Assembly (NCBI RefSeq): GCF_000282095.2 | Contig: NZ_AKKC02000004.1 | Span: forward strand, 434,001 to 498,000 | Direction of reading: 5' to 3' | Length of the DNA stretch: 64,000 nucleotides | Origin: Rhizobium sp. CF080 | GTDB taxonomy: Bacteria; Pseudomonadota; Alphaproteobacteria; Rhizobiales; Rhizobiaceae | Shown here: positions 45,443-54,005 of the stretch, piece after piece | Position numbering within the stretch: the stretch's first letter is position 1 | Layout of the letters: every line of letters begins with the position of its first letter | Notes under the pieces: model-generated | Databases searched by the model: none | What the model was told of the DNA's origin: nothing | What the model saw: the letters and a program-made list of their open reading frames with translations, nothing else | Program-made: the position numbers and the translations under genes

Positions 45443-47670
45443 GCGATTTTCTCCTGCTGCAGGGAGGTCGGAACGCGGGCGCGCGAGGCCGAGATGCGGT
45501 TTTCACGCCGCAGTCGCCGTTCACCGACGATCAGTTGGAAGCCGGCGATGACGGCGATCATCACCACGATCAGCATCGAGGAATAGGCGATCGCCACGCC
45601 ATATTCGCCATTCTCGACCAGGCCGACTATATAGGAGGTCGCCATGTTGTATTGAGCGCTGACCAGGAAGACGACGGCGCTGATCGAGGTGATGGCGCGT
45701 ACGAAGGAATAGACCAGCGCTGCAGTGATCGCCGGCCTCAAGAGCGGCAGGATGACCTTGCGGATCGTGCGGAAGCTGGTCGCCCCAAGCGTCATCGAGG
45801 CCTCATCGAGGCTTTTGTCGAGCTGGCTCATCGCCGCGATGCCACCGCGAACCCCGACCGGCATGTTGCGAAAGACGAAGCAGGCGACGAGGATCAGCGC
45901 CGTGCCGGTCATTTCGAGCGGCGGCAGGTTGAAGGCCATGATGTAGCTGATGCCGATGACCGTGCCGGGAATGGCAAAGCTCATCATCAGGGCGAACTCG
46001 AAGAGTTCGCGGCCGGCAAATTTCTGCCGGACGATCACATAGGCCGTGGCCAGTCCGACGGCGGCCGTCAGCGGCGCCGAGATCAGTGCGATCTCCATCG
46101 TCGTCCAGAACGAGTTCCAGGCGACCCCGGTCCAGGCCAGCGAGCCGTCGCGAATGGTGACGGAGAAGGCCTTGGTGTAATGGGCAAGCGTCAGCGTGTT
46201 GTCGAGACCCCAGGTCTTCACGAAGCCGCCGAAGATGATCATGCCGTAGACGACGAGCGTGAAGATCATCCAGGGGATAACGAGCGCATGTACGGCAATC
46301 GAAAGCGGGCGGGGCAGTGCGATATGGGCGCCGCTGTCGCCCTTGCCGGTGACGGTCGCGAAATTCTTGCCCGAAAGCCAGAGCCGCTGGGCGAGGAAGG
46401 CTGACAGGGTGAAGCAGAGCAGGATCATCGCAAGCACCGCGGCGCGGGCCGGATCGTTCTGCGAACCGACGACGGCGAAGAAGATTTCCGTCGAAAGCAC
46501 GCCATGACTGCCGCCGAGCACCAGCGGGTTGCCGAAATCCGCCATGCTTTCGATGAAGCCGATCAGGAAGGCGTTGGCGAGGCCGGGTTTCATCAGCGGT
46601 AGGGAAACGCGCCAGAAGGTGCGCCAGCGGTTTGCGCGCAATGTCTGCGAAGCTTCCTCCATCGAAGGGCTCACCCCTTCGACGACGCCGATCAGCACGA
46701 GGAAGGAAATCGGCGTGAAGGAAAGGACCTGCGCGATCCAGATGCCGGTCAGGCCATAGAGCCAGCGGCTCGGTTCGATGCCGAAGACCGACGAAAGGCC
46801 TTGGGTGACGACGCCGGCGCGGCCGAACAGAAGCGTGAGCGCTAGGCCGATCACGAAGGGCGGGGTGATGATCGGCAGCACGGTCAGGAGCCGCAGGCCC
46901 TTCTTGAAGGGAAAATGCGTGCGCGTCGCGACCAGAGCGAAGGCGAGACCCAGGAGGGTCGAGCCTGCAGCCGTCATGATCGCCAGGAAAAGCGTGCGCC
47001 AGGCGATCCCGCAGCGGGCACCGCCAATGACGCAATCGAGGCTCCAGATCGAGGAATCGACGATGTTGCGGCTGAATCCGTCGAAATTCACCGAACCGTC
47101 GAAATCCTGGAAGGCGCCGATGAACATGCTGCCGATCGGATAAAAGACGAAGACCGCGACGAGGAAGATCAGCACCGAGATGGTCGAGACGACAAACGCG
47201 TCGCCGCGCATCACACCCCTTTCGGCAAGGCCGAAGGAGAACAGCAGAACGAAGACCACGGACATGAGGACGGCGCCGGCACCCATAGAAGACTGGCCGC
47301 CGGCGAGTTCACCGAAGAGTGTCTCGCTGATCGTCCAGCTCCAGCCGGTATTGCCGATCGCAAGCCCCTGGAGCGCGAGAAAAACGACACCGAAGCCGCC
47401 CGCCCAGGCGAGAAGCGCGCCGCGCCGCATCGGATCGGTCACGAACCGCGCGGCGATCGCGCCGAGAAGTGCCAGCAAGGCGGCCAGCAGCCAGAAGCGG
47501 CCGTGCATGAAGATCTGCAGTATTCCGGGAGCGGCCGAGGCCGCTCCCGGAAAATCCCCCAGCCAGGAGAATGACAGGAAACCCTTCTCGATCCGGTACC
47601 ACGGCAACAAGACCATGGCCGCCGCGCCGACGGCAAGGACAAGGTCTAGTCTGCGATTGCGATTGTCCAT
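45439..47670 (-). CDS. afuB: AfuB/FbpB-type fused ABC permease
   Basis: A 743-residue permease in which two channel domains are fused: the first EAA loop is near residue 340 (SMEEASQTLRANRWRTFWRV) and the second near 655 (SLDEASMTLGATSFRTIRKV). An extra N-terminal part (about residues 1-165) adds roughly four membrane helices before the first domain. It forms the entire channel for AfuA and AfuC. No other permease is needed, in contrast to the ugp system nearby. Confidence 0.87.
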   Translation of the reverse strand: MDNRNRRLDLVLAVGAAAMVLLPWYRIEKGFLSFSWLGDFPGAASAAPGILQIFMHGRFWLLAALLALLGAIAARFVTDPMRRGALLAWAGGFGVVFLALQGLAIGNTGWSWTISETLFGELAGGQSSMGAGAVLMSVVFVLLFSFGLAERGVMRGDAFVVSTISVLIFLVAVFVFYPIGSMFIGAFQDFDGSVNFDGFSRNIVDSSIWSLDCVIGGARCGIAWRTLFLAIMTAAGSTLLGLAFALVATRTHFPFKKGLRLLTVLPIITPPFVIGLALTLLFGRAGVVTQGLSSVFGIEPSRWLYGLTGIWIAQVLSFTPISFLVLIGVVEGVSPSMEEASQTLRANRWRTFWRVSLPLMKPGLANAFLIGFIESMADFGNPLVLGGSHGVLSTEIFFAVVGSQNDPARAAVLAMILLCFTLSAFLAQRLWLSGKNFATVTGKGDSGAHIALPRPLSIAVHALVIPWMIFTLVVYGMIIFGGFVKTWGLDNTLTLAHYTKAFSVTIRDGSLAWTGVAWNSFWTTMEIALISAPLTAAVGLATAYVIVRQKFAGRELFEFALMMSFAIPGTVIGISYIMAFNLPPLEMTGTALILVACFVFRNMPVGVRGGIAAMSQLDKSLDEASMTLGATSFRTIRKVILPLLRPAITAALVYSFVRAITSISAVVFLVSAQYNMATSYIVGLVENGEYGVAIAYSSMLIVVMIAVIAGFQLIVGERRLRRENRISASRARVPTSLQQEKIA

Positions 47671-47710
47671 GGCCGGCCGGGAACCTCATCAAGAGCACAA
47701 AAGTTCAGCC

Positions 47711-47736
47711 GCGCTGCAGGCCAAGCCGCAGCGCGA
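47711..47736 (-). other. Hairpin after afuA
   Basis: CGCGCTGC (47711-47718) pairs with GCAGCGCG (47729-47736); inside, GGC and GCC extend the stem past a single bulged A. It lies 15 bases after the afuA stop, the same place as the hairpins after ugpB and the TRAP receptor. Confidence 0.55.
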
Positions 47737-47750
47737 CGACGGCGATCGGA

Positions 47751-48779
47751 TCAGTTGGCGTTCGCGCCGATCTCCTTGTCCCAGCGCTCAAGCAGTTTCT
47801 TGCGGGTGCCCGGGTCACCATATTTGATGAAATCGTAGTCGATCATCTTGATGTCCGCGAACTTCGGCGATTCCTTTGGCACTTCTGCCTTGGCGTTCGA
47901 CGGAAGCTGGAAGGATTTCGCTTCCTTCATATGCGACTGCACATCGGCCTTCAGCGCCCAGTCATACCACTTCTTGGCGTTTTCCAGGTTGCGGGCGCCC
48001 TTGACGATCGACATCGAGCCGATTTCGTAGCCGGTGCCTTCGCAAGGTGCGATCGACTTGACCGGAAAGCCTTCGACGGCCTGAGCCACCGCGTCGTGCA
48101 TGAAGACGATGCCGATCGCCGTCTCACCGCGGGCGGCCGCCTTGACCGGTGCGGAGCCGGACTTGGTATATTGTGAAATATTGGCGTTGAGCTTCTTCAG
48201 ATAGTCATAGGCCTTGTCTTCGCCCATGATCTGCACGAGCGTCGCCAGCGCCGTATAGGCGGTACCCGACGAATTGGGATTGGCCATCTGGATCTCGCCC
48301 TTGAACGACGCGTCCAGAAGGTCTGCCCAGCACTTGGGCTCCTTGTAGTTCTTCTGCTTGAAGAGTTCGGTATTGTAACCCCAGCCGAGCGCGCCGGCAT
48401 AGACGCCGACCGTGCGGAAGCCGGAACTTTCCGCCTGCTTCTTCGCCCAGTCGTTGAGTTCGCCGAGAAGCGGCGACTTGTATTCCTGGGTCAGTCCTTC
48501 GGATGCGGCCTGCAGGTGCGGGTCGCCGGTACCGGCCCACCAGATGTCCGTTTTCGGATTGCGCGCCTCGGCGCGGATCTTGGCATAGGTTTCGCCGGAC
48601 GACAGGCGAACCATGTTCACCTGAATGCCGGTATCCTTCTGGAACATCTGCTGCATCATCTCGCAGATGACCACGTCGGCAGAGCAGATCAGATTGAGTT
48701 CTTCAGCGGCACGAGATGCCGATACATTCATCGTCAAGCCGGCCGCAAGAGCGGCAGCGGCCGTGAGAGCCAGGCGCAT
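47751..48779 (-). CDS. afuA: AfuA-like ABC substrate-binding protein
   Basis: A 342-residue periplasmic receptor of the FbpA/AfuA group with a signal peptide (residues 1-24, LALTAAAALAAGLTMNVSAS). It has NLICSADVVICEMMQQMF, DIWWAGTGDPHLQAA and SGSAPVKAAARGETAIGIVF, and lacks the Tyr-Tyr iron ligands expected near the C-terminus of ferric-binding proteins. The AfuA type binds phosphorylated sugars, so an organophosphate ligand is favoured. It heads the operon divergent from the LacI gene. Confidence 0.85.
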   Translation of the reverse strand: MRLALTAAAALAAGLTMNVSASRAAEELNLICSADVVICEMMQQMFQKDTGIQVNMVRLSSGETYAKIRAEARNPKTDIWWAGTGDPHLQAASEGLTQEYKSPLLGELNDWAKKQAESSGFRTVGVYAGALGWGYNTELFKQKNYKEPKCWADLLDASFKGEIQMANPNSSGTAYTALATLVQIMGEDKAYDYLKKLNANISQYTKSGSAPVKAAARGETAIGIVFMHDAVAQAVEGFPVKSIAPCEGTGYEIGSMSIVKGARNLENAKKWYDWALKADVQSHMKEAKSFQLPSNAKAEVPKESPKFADIKMIDYDFIKYGDPGTRKKLLERWDKEIGANAN

Positions 48780-48823
48780 GATTATCCTCCCAGATTATGG
48801 TGACGCCTCCACATCACCCGCCT

Positions 48824-48839
48824 TTGCAAGCGTGTGCAA
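48824..48839. promoter_or_regulatory. Putative LacI-family operator, copy 1
   Basis: TTGCAAGCGTGTGCAA, with arms TTGCA and TGCAA. It lies 45 bases upstream of the afuA start codon. Its reverse complement differs at one base from copy 2. Confidence 0.6.
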
Positions 48840-48921
48840 TGGTTTCACGTAGTCGTGGATCTTGTCAATAACAAATCGCTAAAGAATTCGATGTTTCGCC
48901 CTACCTCTTGTCATCTGCTTG

Positions 48922-48937
48922 TTGCACTCGCTTGCAA
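48922..48937. promoter_or_regulatory. Putative LacI-family operator, copy 2
   Basis: TTGCACTCGCTTGCAA, an inverted copy of the first site with one difference, 98 bases away centre-to-centre and 34 bases before the regulator start codon. A looped repression complex is possible. Confidence 0.6.
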
Positions 48938-48970
48938 AAATAGGCATTGATTGAGGCAAGGGAGAGGGCG

Positions 48971-49972
48971 ATGAGCCGCAAGATTTTCGTCAGTGCCAAG
49001 GAAGTCGCTGACCGGGCCGGCGTGTCCCGGTCGGCCGTTTCGCGCACGTTCACGCCGGGTGCGAGCGTTTCGGAAGAAACGAGGCGGCGGGTGAGCGAGG
49101 CGGCGGAGGCGCTGGGTTATCACGTCAACCACCTCGCCCGCGGGCTGATGCGCAACGAAAGCGGCATTGTCTGCCTGATCGTTTCAGAGCTCGATACGCC
49201 CTATCGCGCGAGCCTCATCCGCGCGCTCACCGGCCAACTCCAGAGCGCCTCGAAGATCGCCATGCTGATCAATACCGACCGCTCCGACGACAGCGTCGAC
49301 CAAGCGCTCCGCCAGGCGATCAGCTACCGCGCCGATGCCTCGATCATCCTGTCCGGCATGCCGGACAAGTCGATCACCGATCTCTGCCTCAAGAGCGGCC
49401 AGCGGCTCGTGCTGATCAACCGGGACGAAGACCGGGATGGTGCCCTGATGATCAACCTCAATGATCGTGAAGCAGCCCGGCGTAGCTTCATCGCCCTGCT
49501 GCGCGCCGGCTGTCGCAACTTCGCCTTCGCCAATTCGGAAGCGATGACGCCGAGCCTGATGGCCCGCGAGGAGGGTTTTTGCGCTGCGGGTCGCGAACAT
49601 GGCCTCGAGGTGACCGTCGAACGTTTCGGCTCGACCACCTATCAGAGCGGCGTGGTGCTGGCGCAACGGCTGCTCACGCGCGAGAAACGGCCGGACGCGA
49701 TCTTCTGCGTCAACGACCTGCTTGCCTGCGGGCTGATGGATACCGCGCGGCACCAGTTCAACCTTGCCATCCCGTCCGAACTCTGCGTCGTCGGCTTCGA
49801 CGATATCGAGCAGGCGTCCTGGTCGTCCTACAATCTCACGACCTTTGCCCAGCCCGTCGAGCAGATTGCGGCCGAAGCCGTCACCTGGCTCGATCAGGTC
49901 ACGTCGGCCGAGGCGAATTCCCGAAGACTTGATGCGGAACTCGTCTGGCGCGGATCGGTGAGGGGCGGCTGA
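48971..49972 (+). CDS. LacI-family transcriptional regulator
   Basis: A 333-residue regulator. The helix-turn-helix with hinge is at residues 5-60 (VSAKEVADRAGVSRSAVSRT, then LGYHVNHLARGL), followed by a periplasmic-binding-protein-like sensor with FCVNDLLACGLMD and VVGFDDIEQASW. ATG 48971 has GGAG 6 bases upstream; a TTG eight codons earlier is less likely. It should control the divergent afuABC-phosphatase operon through the two inverted sites between them. It ends 6 bases before the convergent iolG stop. Confidence 0.93.
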   Translation: MSRKIFVSAKEVADRAGVSRSAVSRTFTPGASVSEETRRRVSEAAEALGYHVNHLARGLMRNESGIVCLIVSELDTPYRASLIRALTGQLQSASKIAMLINTDRSDDSVDQALRQAISYRADASIILSGMPDKSITDLCLKSGQRLVLINRDEDRDGALMINLNDREAARRSFIALLRAGCRNFAFANSEAMTPSLMAREEGFCAAGREHGLEVTVERFGSTTYQSGVVLAQRLLTREKRPDAIFCVNDLLACGLMDTARHQFNLAIPSELCVVGFDDIEQASWSSYNLTTFAQPVEQIAAEAVTWLDQVTSAEANSRRLDAELVWRGSVRGG

Positions 49973-49978
49973 GGGCGC

Positions 49979-50974
49979 TCAGTAAGCGACCTTGACCGCC
50001 CTGCCTTCCGTTGCGGCCCGCAGCGCCGCATCGGCGAGCGCCAGCGCGATCACGCCGTCCTCGGCGGAAGGCGAGGGAGCCGAGCCGTTTTCGAGGCTGT
50101 CGATGAAGGCCGAGATTTCCGCGGCATAGGCCGCCGTATAGCGTGTCATGAAGAAGTCGTGCAGCGGCGGGCGGGTATAGCCGTCCTTGTTGGCGACCTC
50201 GATCGAGACCGGCCGCTGGTTTTCGGCCGCGACCGAGCCCAGCGATCCGTGAACCTCGATGCGCTGGTCATAACCGTAGCTCGCCCGACGTGAGTTGGAG
50301 ATGATGGCCTGCCTGCGGCTTTTCGTCGTCAGGATCAGGCTTGCGCTGTCATAGTCGCCGAGCTCGCCGATCTTCGGATCGACCAAGACGGCGCCTGACG
50401 CCATGACCGTGTCGATCTCCTCGCCGAGCAGGAAGCGCGCCATGTCGAAATCGTGGATCGTCATGTCGCGGAAAATGCCGCCGGAAACCTTGATATATTC
50501 GGCGGGCGGCGGGCCGGGATCGCGGCTGGTGATCGTCACCATTTCCACCTTGCCGATCCTGCCGTCGTCGATCGCCTGGCGGACGGCGCGGAAATGTGGG
50601 TCGAAGCGGCGATTGAAACCGAGCATCACCTTGGCGTCCGTCTTGCGAACCGTCTCCAGGCATGCCTTGGCGCGCTCGACGTCGAGGTCGATCGGCTTTT
50701 CGCAGAAGATCGCCTTGCCGGCCCTGGCGAAACGTTCGATGAGGTCCGCGTGGGTATTGGTCGGCGTGCAGATGATCACGGCATCGATATCGCGATCGGC
50801 CTCGACCGCGTCGATCGTGCTGACTGCGCAGCCCGTGCTATCGGCAATCGCTGTCGCCGCATCCGCCATGGCATCCACCACGGCGACGAGCTGCGCTCGC
50901 TTGTCCTCCGCGATGGCGCGCGCATGTACCTTGCCGATGCGGCCTGCGCCGAGAAGCGCCAGTTTCATGACCAT
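49979..50974 (-). CDS. iolG: Inositol 2-dehydrogenase (Gfo/Idh/MocA family)
   Basis: A 331-residue NAD-dependent oxidoreductase that oxidises myo-inositol to 2-keto-myo-inositol. The cofactor motif GAGRIGKVHARAI opens the protein, the catalytic lysine is in CEKPIDLD, and IHDFDMARFLLG holds the conserved Asp/His pair. ATG 50974 follows GGGAGG by 5 bases; ATG 50968 is two codons inside. It is divergent from iolR with an IolR-type site between. Scyllo-inositol or related dehydrogenase activity is possible in this family, but the iol context favours iolG. Confidence 0.9.
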   Translation of the reverse strand: MVMKLALLGAGRIGKVHARAIAEDKRAQLVAVVDAMADAATAIADSTGCAVSTIDAVEADRDIDAVIICTPTNTHADLIERFARAGKAIFCEKPIDLDVERAKACLETVRKTDAKVMLGFNRRFDPHFRAVRQAIDDGRIGKVEMVTITSRDPGPPPAEYIKVSGGIFRDMTIHDFDMARFLLGEEIDTVMASGAVLVDPKIGELGDYDSASLILTTKSRRQAIISNSRRASYGYDQRIEVHGSLGSVAAENQRPVSIEVANKDGYTRPPLHDFFMTRYTAAYAAEISAFIDSLENGSAPSPSAEDGVIALALADAALRAATEGRAVKVAY

Positions 50975-51089
50975 GATGTCCTCCCATGACGATGCGGTCG
51001 ATCGTTGTTGCGAGCTCGTCGGCACCTGACGCTTTTGTCCGTCTCCCGGCCGTCGTGCCGATAGGTGTGGCTCGTCCAAATCAGAATTT

Positions 51090-51103
51090 GGAATATCTGT
51101 TCT
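51090..51103. promoter_or_regulatory. IolR-type site between iolG and iolR
   Basis: GGAA-N6-TTCT (51090-51103) differs at one base from GGAA-N6-TTCC, the palindrome reported for IolR in Sinorhizobium meliloti. It lies in the divergent promoter of iolG and iolR. Confidence 0.55.
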
Positions 51104-51155
51104 ATTTTGCTAGATTGTGATTTCGTTTATGTCAAGCAGGATCGAAGAGGCCTCC

Positions 51156-51977
51156 ATGGGGGATAACGCACCGCCGGCGAGTTTGAAGGCGTTTGAGGAA
51201 AAGCTTCTCGAAGTTTCCGAAAGCCTGCCGAAAAGGCTGCGCCAATGCGCCGACTACGTGGCCGCCAACAAGGACCGAATTGCCGTGTCGACCGTCGCGG
51301 AGATGGCGGAGGGAGCCGGCGTCCAGCCATCGGCACTGATGCGCTTCTGCCAGATCCTCGGCTTTTCGGGCTTTTCCGAGATGCAGCGGCTGTTTCGCGA
51401 ATCCTATGTCGGCGGCTGGCCGGATTATTCGACGCGGTTGAAGCACCTGCGGGAAAAACCGGAGGGCAGTCCAGCTGCCTTGCTCGGTGAATTCGTCGAT
51501 GCGGGCCGGGCATCCCTGGAAAGCCTGCTGAACACCGTTGATCCGGCGAACTTGACCGAGGCCGCGAACCTGTTGTCGGCCGCGAATGTTGTCCATATTG
51601 TCGGTCTCGGCCGATCCTTCTCGATCGCGACCTACATGGCCTATATTTTCGAGAAGATGGAAGTGCCGGCCGTGCTGCACACGTCGCTCGGAAAGCTCGA
51701 TAACCGGCATGCGATCCGGAAAGGCGATGCGCTCCTGGCCTTCACCTTCTCGCCCTATTCCTCGCCCACATTGGACCTCGTTGAAAATGCGGCTGCCCGC
51801 AATATTCCCATCGTTGCAGTGACCGATTCAGCGATCGGGCCGCTGGCGAAATTCCGGCCGGTCACGCTGCTGGTCTCGGAAGTCGATTTCGGCGCCTTTC
51901 GCTCTCCGGCGGCGACCCTCTGTCTTGCAACGGCGCTGGCGGTCAGTGTCGGTACCGCTAAACCGGGTTCCGCATGA
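51156..51977 (+). CDS. iolR: RpiR-family repressor of inositol catabolism
   Basis: A 273-residue regulator with an RpiR helix-turn-helix (VSTVAEMAEGAGVQPSALMR) and a sugar-isomerase (SIS) effector domain from about residue 115 (VVHIVGLGRSFSIATYMAYI). ATG 51156 has AGAGG 5 bases upstream; in-frame ATG 51129 and GTG 51117 are longer alternatives. In S. meliloti, IolR represses iol genes until a phosphorylated intermediate binds its SIS domain. It heads the iolRCDEB order seen in that genus. Confidence 0.9.
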   Translation: MGDNAPPASLKAFEEKLLEVSESLPKRLRQCADYVAANKDRIAVSTVAEMAEGAGVQPSALMRFCQILGFSGFSEMQRLFRESYVGGWPDYSTRLKHLREKPEGSPAALLGEFVDAGRASLESLLNTVDPANLTEAANLLSAANVVHIVGLGRSFSIATYMAYIFEKMEVPAVLHTSLGKLDNRHAIRKGDALLAFTFSPYSSPTLDLVENAAARNIPIVAVTDSAIGPLAKFRPVTLLVSEVDFGAFRSPAATLCLATALAVSVGTAKPGSA

Positions 51978-52004
51978 ATTTTTATATTGAAAATTGAGAA
52001 AATG

Positions 52005-52018
52005 GAATTTATGATCCA
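52005..52018 (+). promoter_or_regulatory. IolR-type site upstream of iolC
   Basis: GGAA-N6-ATCC (52005-52018) differs at one base from the GGAA-N6-TTCC motif. It sits in an AT-rich stretch between iolR and iolC, inside a further palindrome ATGGA-N8-TCCAT. Confidence 0.5.
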
Positions 52019-52076
52019 TTTTATGGCATGATGGAAGGGCAGCGGAGGTCGCCACCATCGTGAAAGGGAGGACATC

Positions 52077-54005
52077 TTGGCGTCACTCGATCTCATCACG
52101 ATCGGCCGTTCATCCGTGGATCTCTACGGCGTGCAGGTGGGCGGGCGCCTGGAGGACATGGCCTCCTTCAACAAATATATCGGCGGCTCGCCGACCAATA
52201 TCGCCGCGGGCGCGGCGCGGCTCGGGCTCAAGTCGGCGCTGATCACCCGCGTCGGTGCCGAACACATGGGCCGCTTCATTCGCGAGCAGCTGACCCGTGA
52301 GAATGTCGACGTGCGCGGTGTGAGGACCGATCCGGAGCGCCTGACCGCTCTGGTTCTCCTCGGCATCCGCGACCAGCATCAGTTCCCCTTGATCTTCTAT
52401 CGCGAGAACTGCGCCGACATGGCGCTCTGCGAGGACGATATCGACCCGGCCTTCATCGCGGAGGCCGGCTGTGTCTGCGCGACGGGCACCCATCTTTCCC
52501 ATCCGAACACCGAAGCTGCCGTTCTGAAGGCATTGCGCCTCGCCCGCGAAAATGGCGCCCGCACCGCCCTCGACATCGACTATCGCCCAAACCTCTGGGG
52601 ACTCGCGGGCCATGAGGCGGGTGAAAGCCGGTTTATCGAATCCGGCAAAGTGACCGCCAAGCTGCAATCGAGCCTCCACCTCTTCGACCTGCTGGTGGGG
52701 ACGGAAGAGGAATTTCATATCGCAGGCGGTTCGACCGACACGCTCGAGGCACTGAGGGCCGTCCGCAAAGTCTCCAACGCGACGCTGGTCTGCAAGCGCG
52801 GCCCTATGGGTGCCGTCGTTTTTGAAGGCGAGATTCCGGATAGTCTCGACAAGGGCCAGACCGGACAGGGGTTCCCGATCGAGGTCTTCAACGTGCTCGG
52901 TGCGGGCGACGGCTTCATGGCCGGCCTGCTCAAGGGCTGGCTCACCGGCGAGGACTGGCCGACGGCGCTGAAATACGCCAATGCCTGCGGCGCCTTCGCC
53001 GTGTCGCGGCATGGCTGCACGCCGGCCTATCCGAGCTGGGAAGAGCTGCAGTATTTCTTCCGCACCGGCATCCGCGACAGGGCGCTGCGCAAGGATGCCG
53101 CGCTGGAACAGGTGCACTGGTCGACGAACCGCACTGGCGACTGGCCAGAAATGCGTGTCTTCGCGTTCGACCACCGCATGCAGCTCGAAGCGATCGCCGA
53201 CGAGGCGGGGCAGAGTTCGGAGCGAATCGACGCGTTCAAGTCGCTCTGCCTGAAGGCCGCGCTCGATGTATCGGGCGGCAAGCACGGCTACGGCATTCTC
53301 TGCGACGGGCGGCTCGGTCGCGAAACGCTGTACAAGGCGACCGGTACCGCTCTTTGGATCGGGCGGCCGGTGGAATGGCCGGGCTCCCGGCCGCTGACGC
53401 TCGAGCCGGAACTCGGTCCCGATCTTGGCGGCCTGACCGAATGGCCGGTGGACAACGTCGCCAAGGTTCTCTGCTTCTATCACCCGGACGATGCGCCGGA
53501 GATCCGGGCGAGCCAGGAACAGACGATCCGCCGCCTCTTTGCCGCCACCCGCCGCAACCGGCTGGAAATGCTGCTGGAGGTGATCCCGTCCAAGGTCGGC
53601 CCGACCGATGACCGGACCGTCGCCGATATCATCGAGCGTTTCTACGAGATCGGCGTCTATCCTGACTGGTGGAAGCTCGAGCCGATGAAGAGCGAAGCTG
53701 CCTGGGCGAATGCCTGCGCCGCGATCGAGAAGCACGATCCCTATGTGCGCGGCATCGTCGTGCTCGGGCTCGATGCGCCGATGGCGGAGCTGGAGGAAAG
53801 CTTTGCCACTGCGGCGCGCTTCGATCTTGTGAAGGGCTTTGCCGTCGGCCGGACGATTTTTGGCGACGCGGCGCGCCGCTGGTTTGCCGGTGCGATCGGC
53901 GACGACGAGGCGGTGGCCGACATGGCGCGCAAATACCGCGAACTCTGCGCGGCCTGGGACACGGCCCGCACAAGAGCCGGAAGCGGAGGAGGAAACGGTC
54001 GATGA
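52077..54005 (+). CDS. iolC: 5-Dehydro-2-deoxygluconokinase fused to DUF2090 domain
   Basis: A 642-residue two-domain protein. Residues 1 to about 325 are a PfkB sugar kinase (IGGSPTNIAAGAARLG; catalytic base in NVLGAGDGFMAGLL) that phosphorylates 2-deoxy-5-keto-gluconate. Residues about 335-642 form a DUF2090 aldolase-like barrel (MRVFAFDHRMQLEAI, GILCDGRLGRETLY), which may cleave the phosphorylated product. The start is TTG 52077, 5 bases behind GGGAGG, the same leader as iolG. ATGA overlap connects it to iolD. Confidence 0.92.
   Translation: MASLDLITIGRSSVDLYGVQVGGRLEDMASFNKYIGGSPTNIAAGAARLGLKSALITRVGAEHMGRFIREQLTRENVDVRGVRTDPERLTALVLLGIRDQHQFPLIFYRENCADMALCEDDIDPAFIAEAGCVCATGTHLSHPNTEAAVLKALRLARENGARTALDIDYRPNLWGLAGHEAGESRFIESGKVTAKLQSSLHLFDLLVGTEEEFHIAGGSTDTLEALRAVRKVSNATLVCKRGPMGAVVFEGEIPDSLDKGQTGQGFPIEVFNVLGAGDGFMAGLLKGWLTGEDWPTALKYANACGAFAVSRHGCTPAYPSWEELQYFFRTGIRDRALRKDAALEQVHWSTNRTGDWPEMRVFAFDHRMQLEAIADEAGQSSERIDAFKSLCLKAALDVSGGKHGYGILCDGRLGRETLYKATGTALWIGRPVEWPGSRPLTLEPELGPDLGGLTEWPVDNVAKVLCFYHPDDAPEIRASQEQTIRRLFAATRRNRLEMLLEVIPSKVGPTDDRTVADIIERFYEIGVYPDWWKLEPMKSEAAWANACAAIEKHDPYVRGIVVLGLDAPMAELEESFATAARFDLVKGFAVGRTIFGDAARRWFAGAIGDDEAVADMARKYRELCAAWDTARTRAGSGGGNGR

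Noticed and set aside
47751..48779. AfuA-like receptor as a ferric-iron-binding protein
   Set aside because: The C-terminal Tyr-Tyr iron ligands are not seen, and the neighbours are a phosphatase and ugp genes; iron remains possible but is not favoured.
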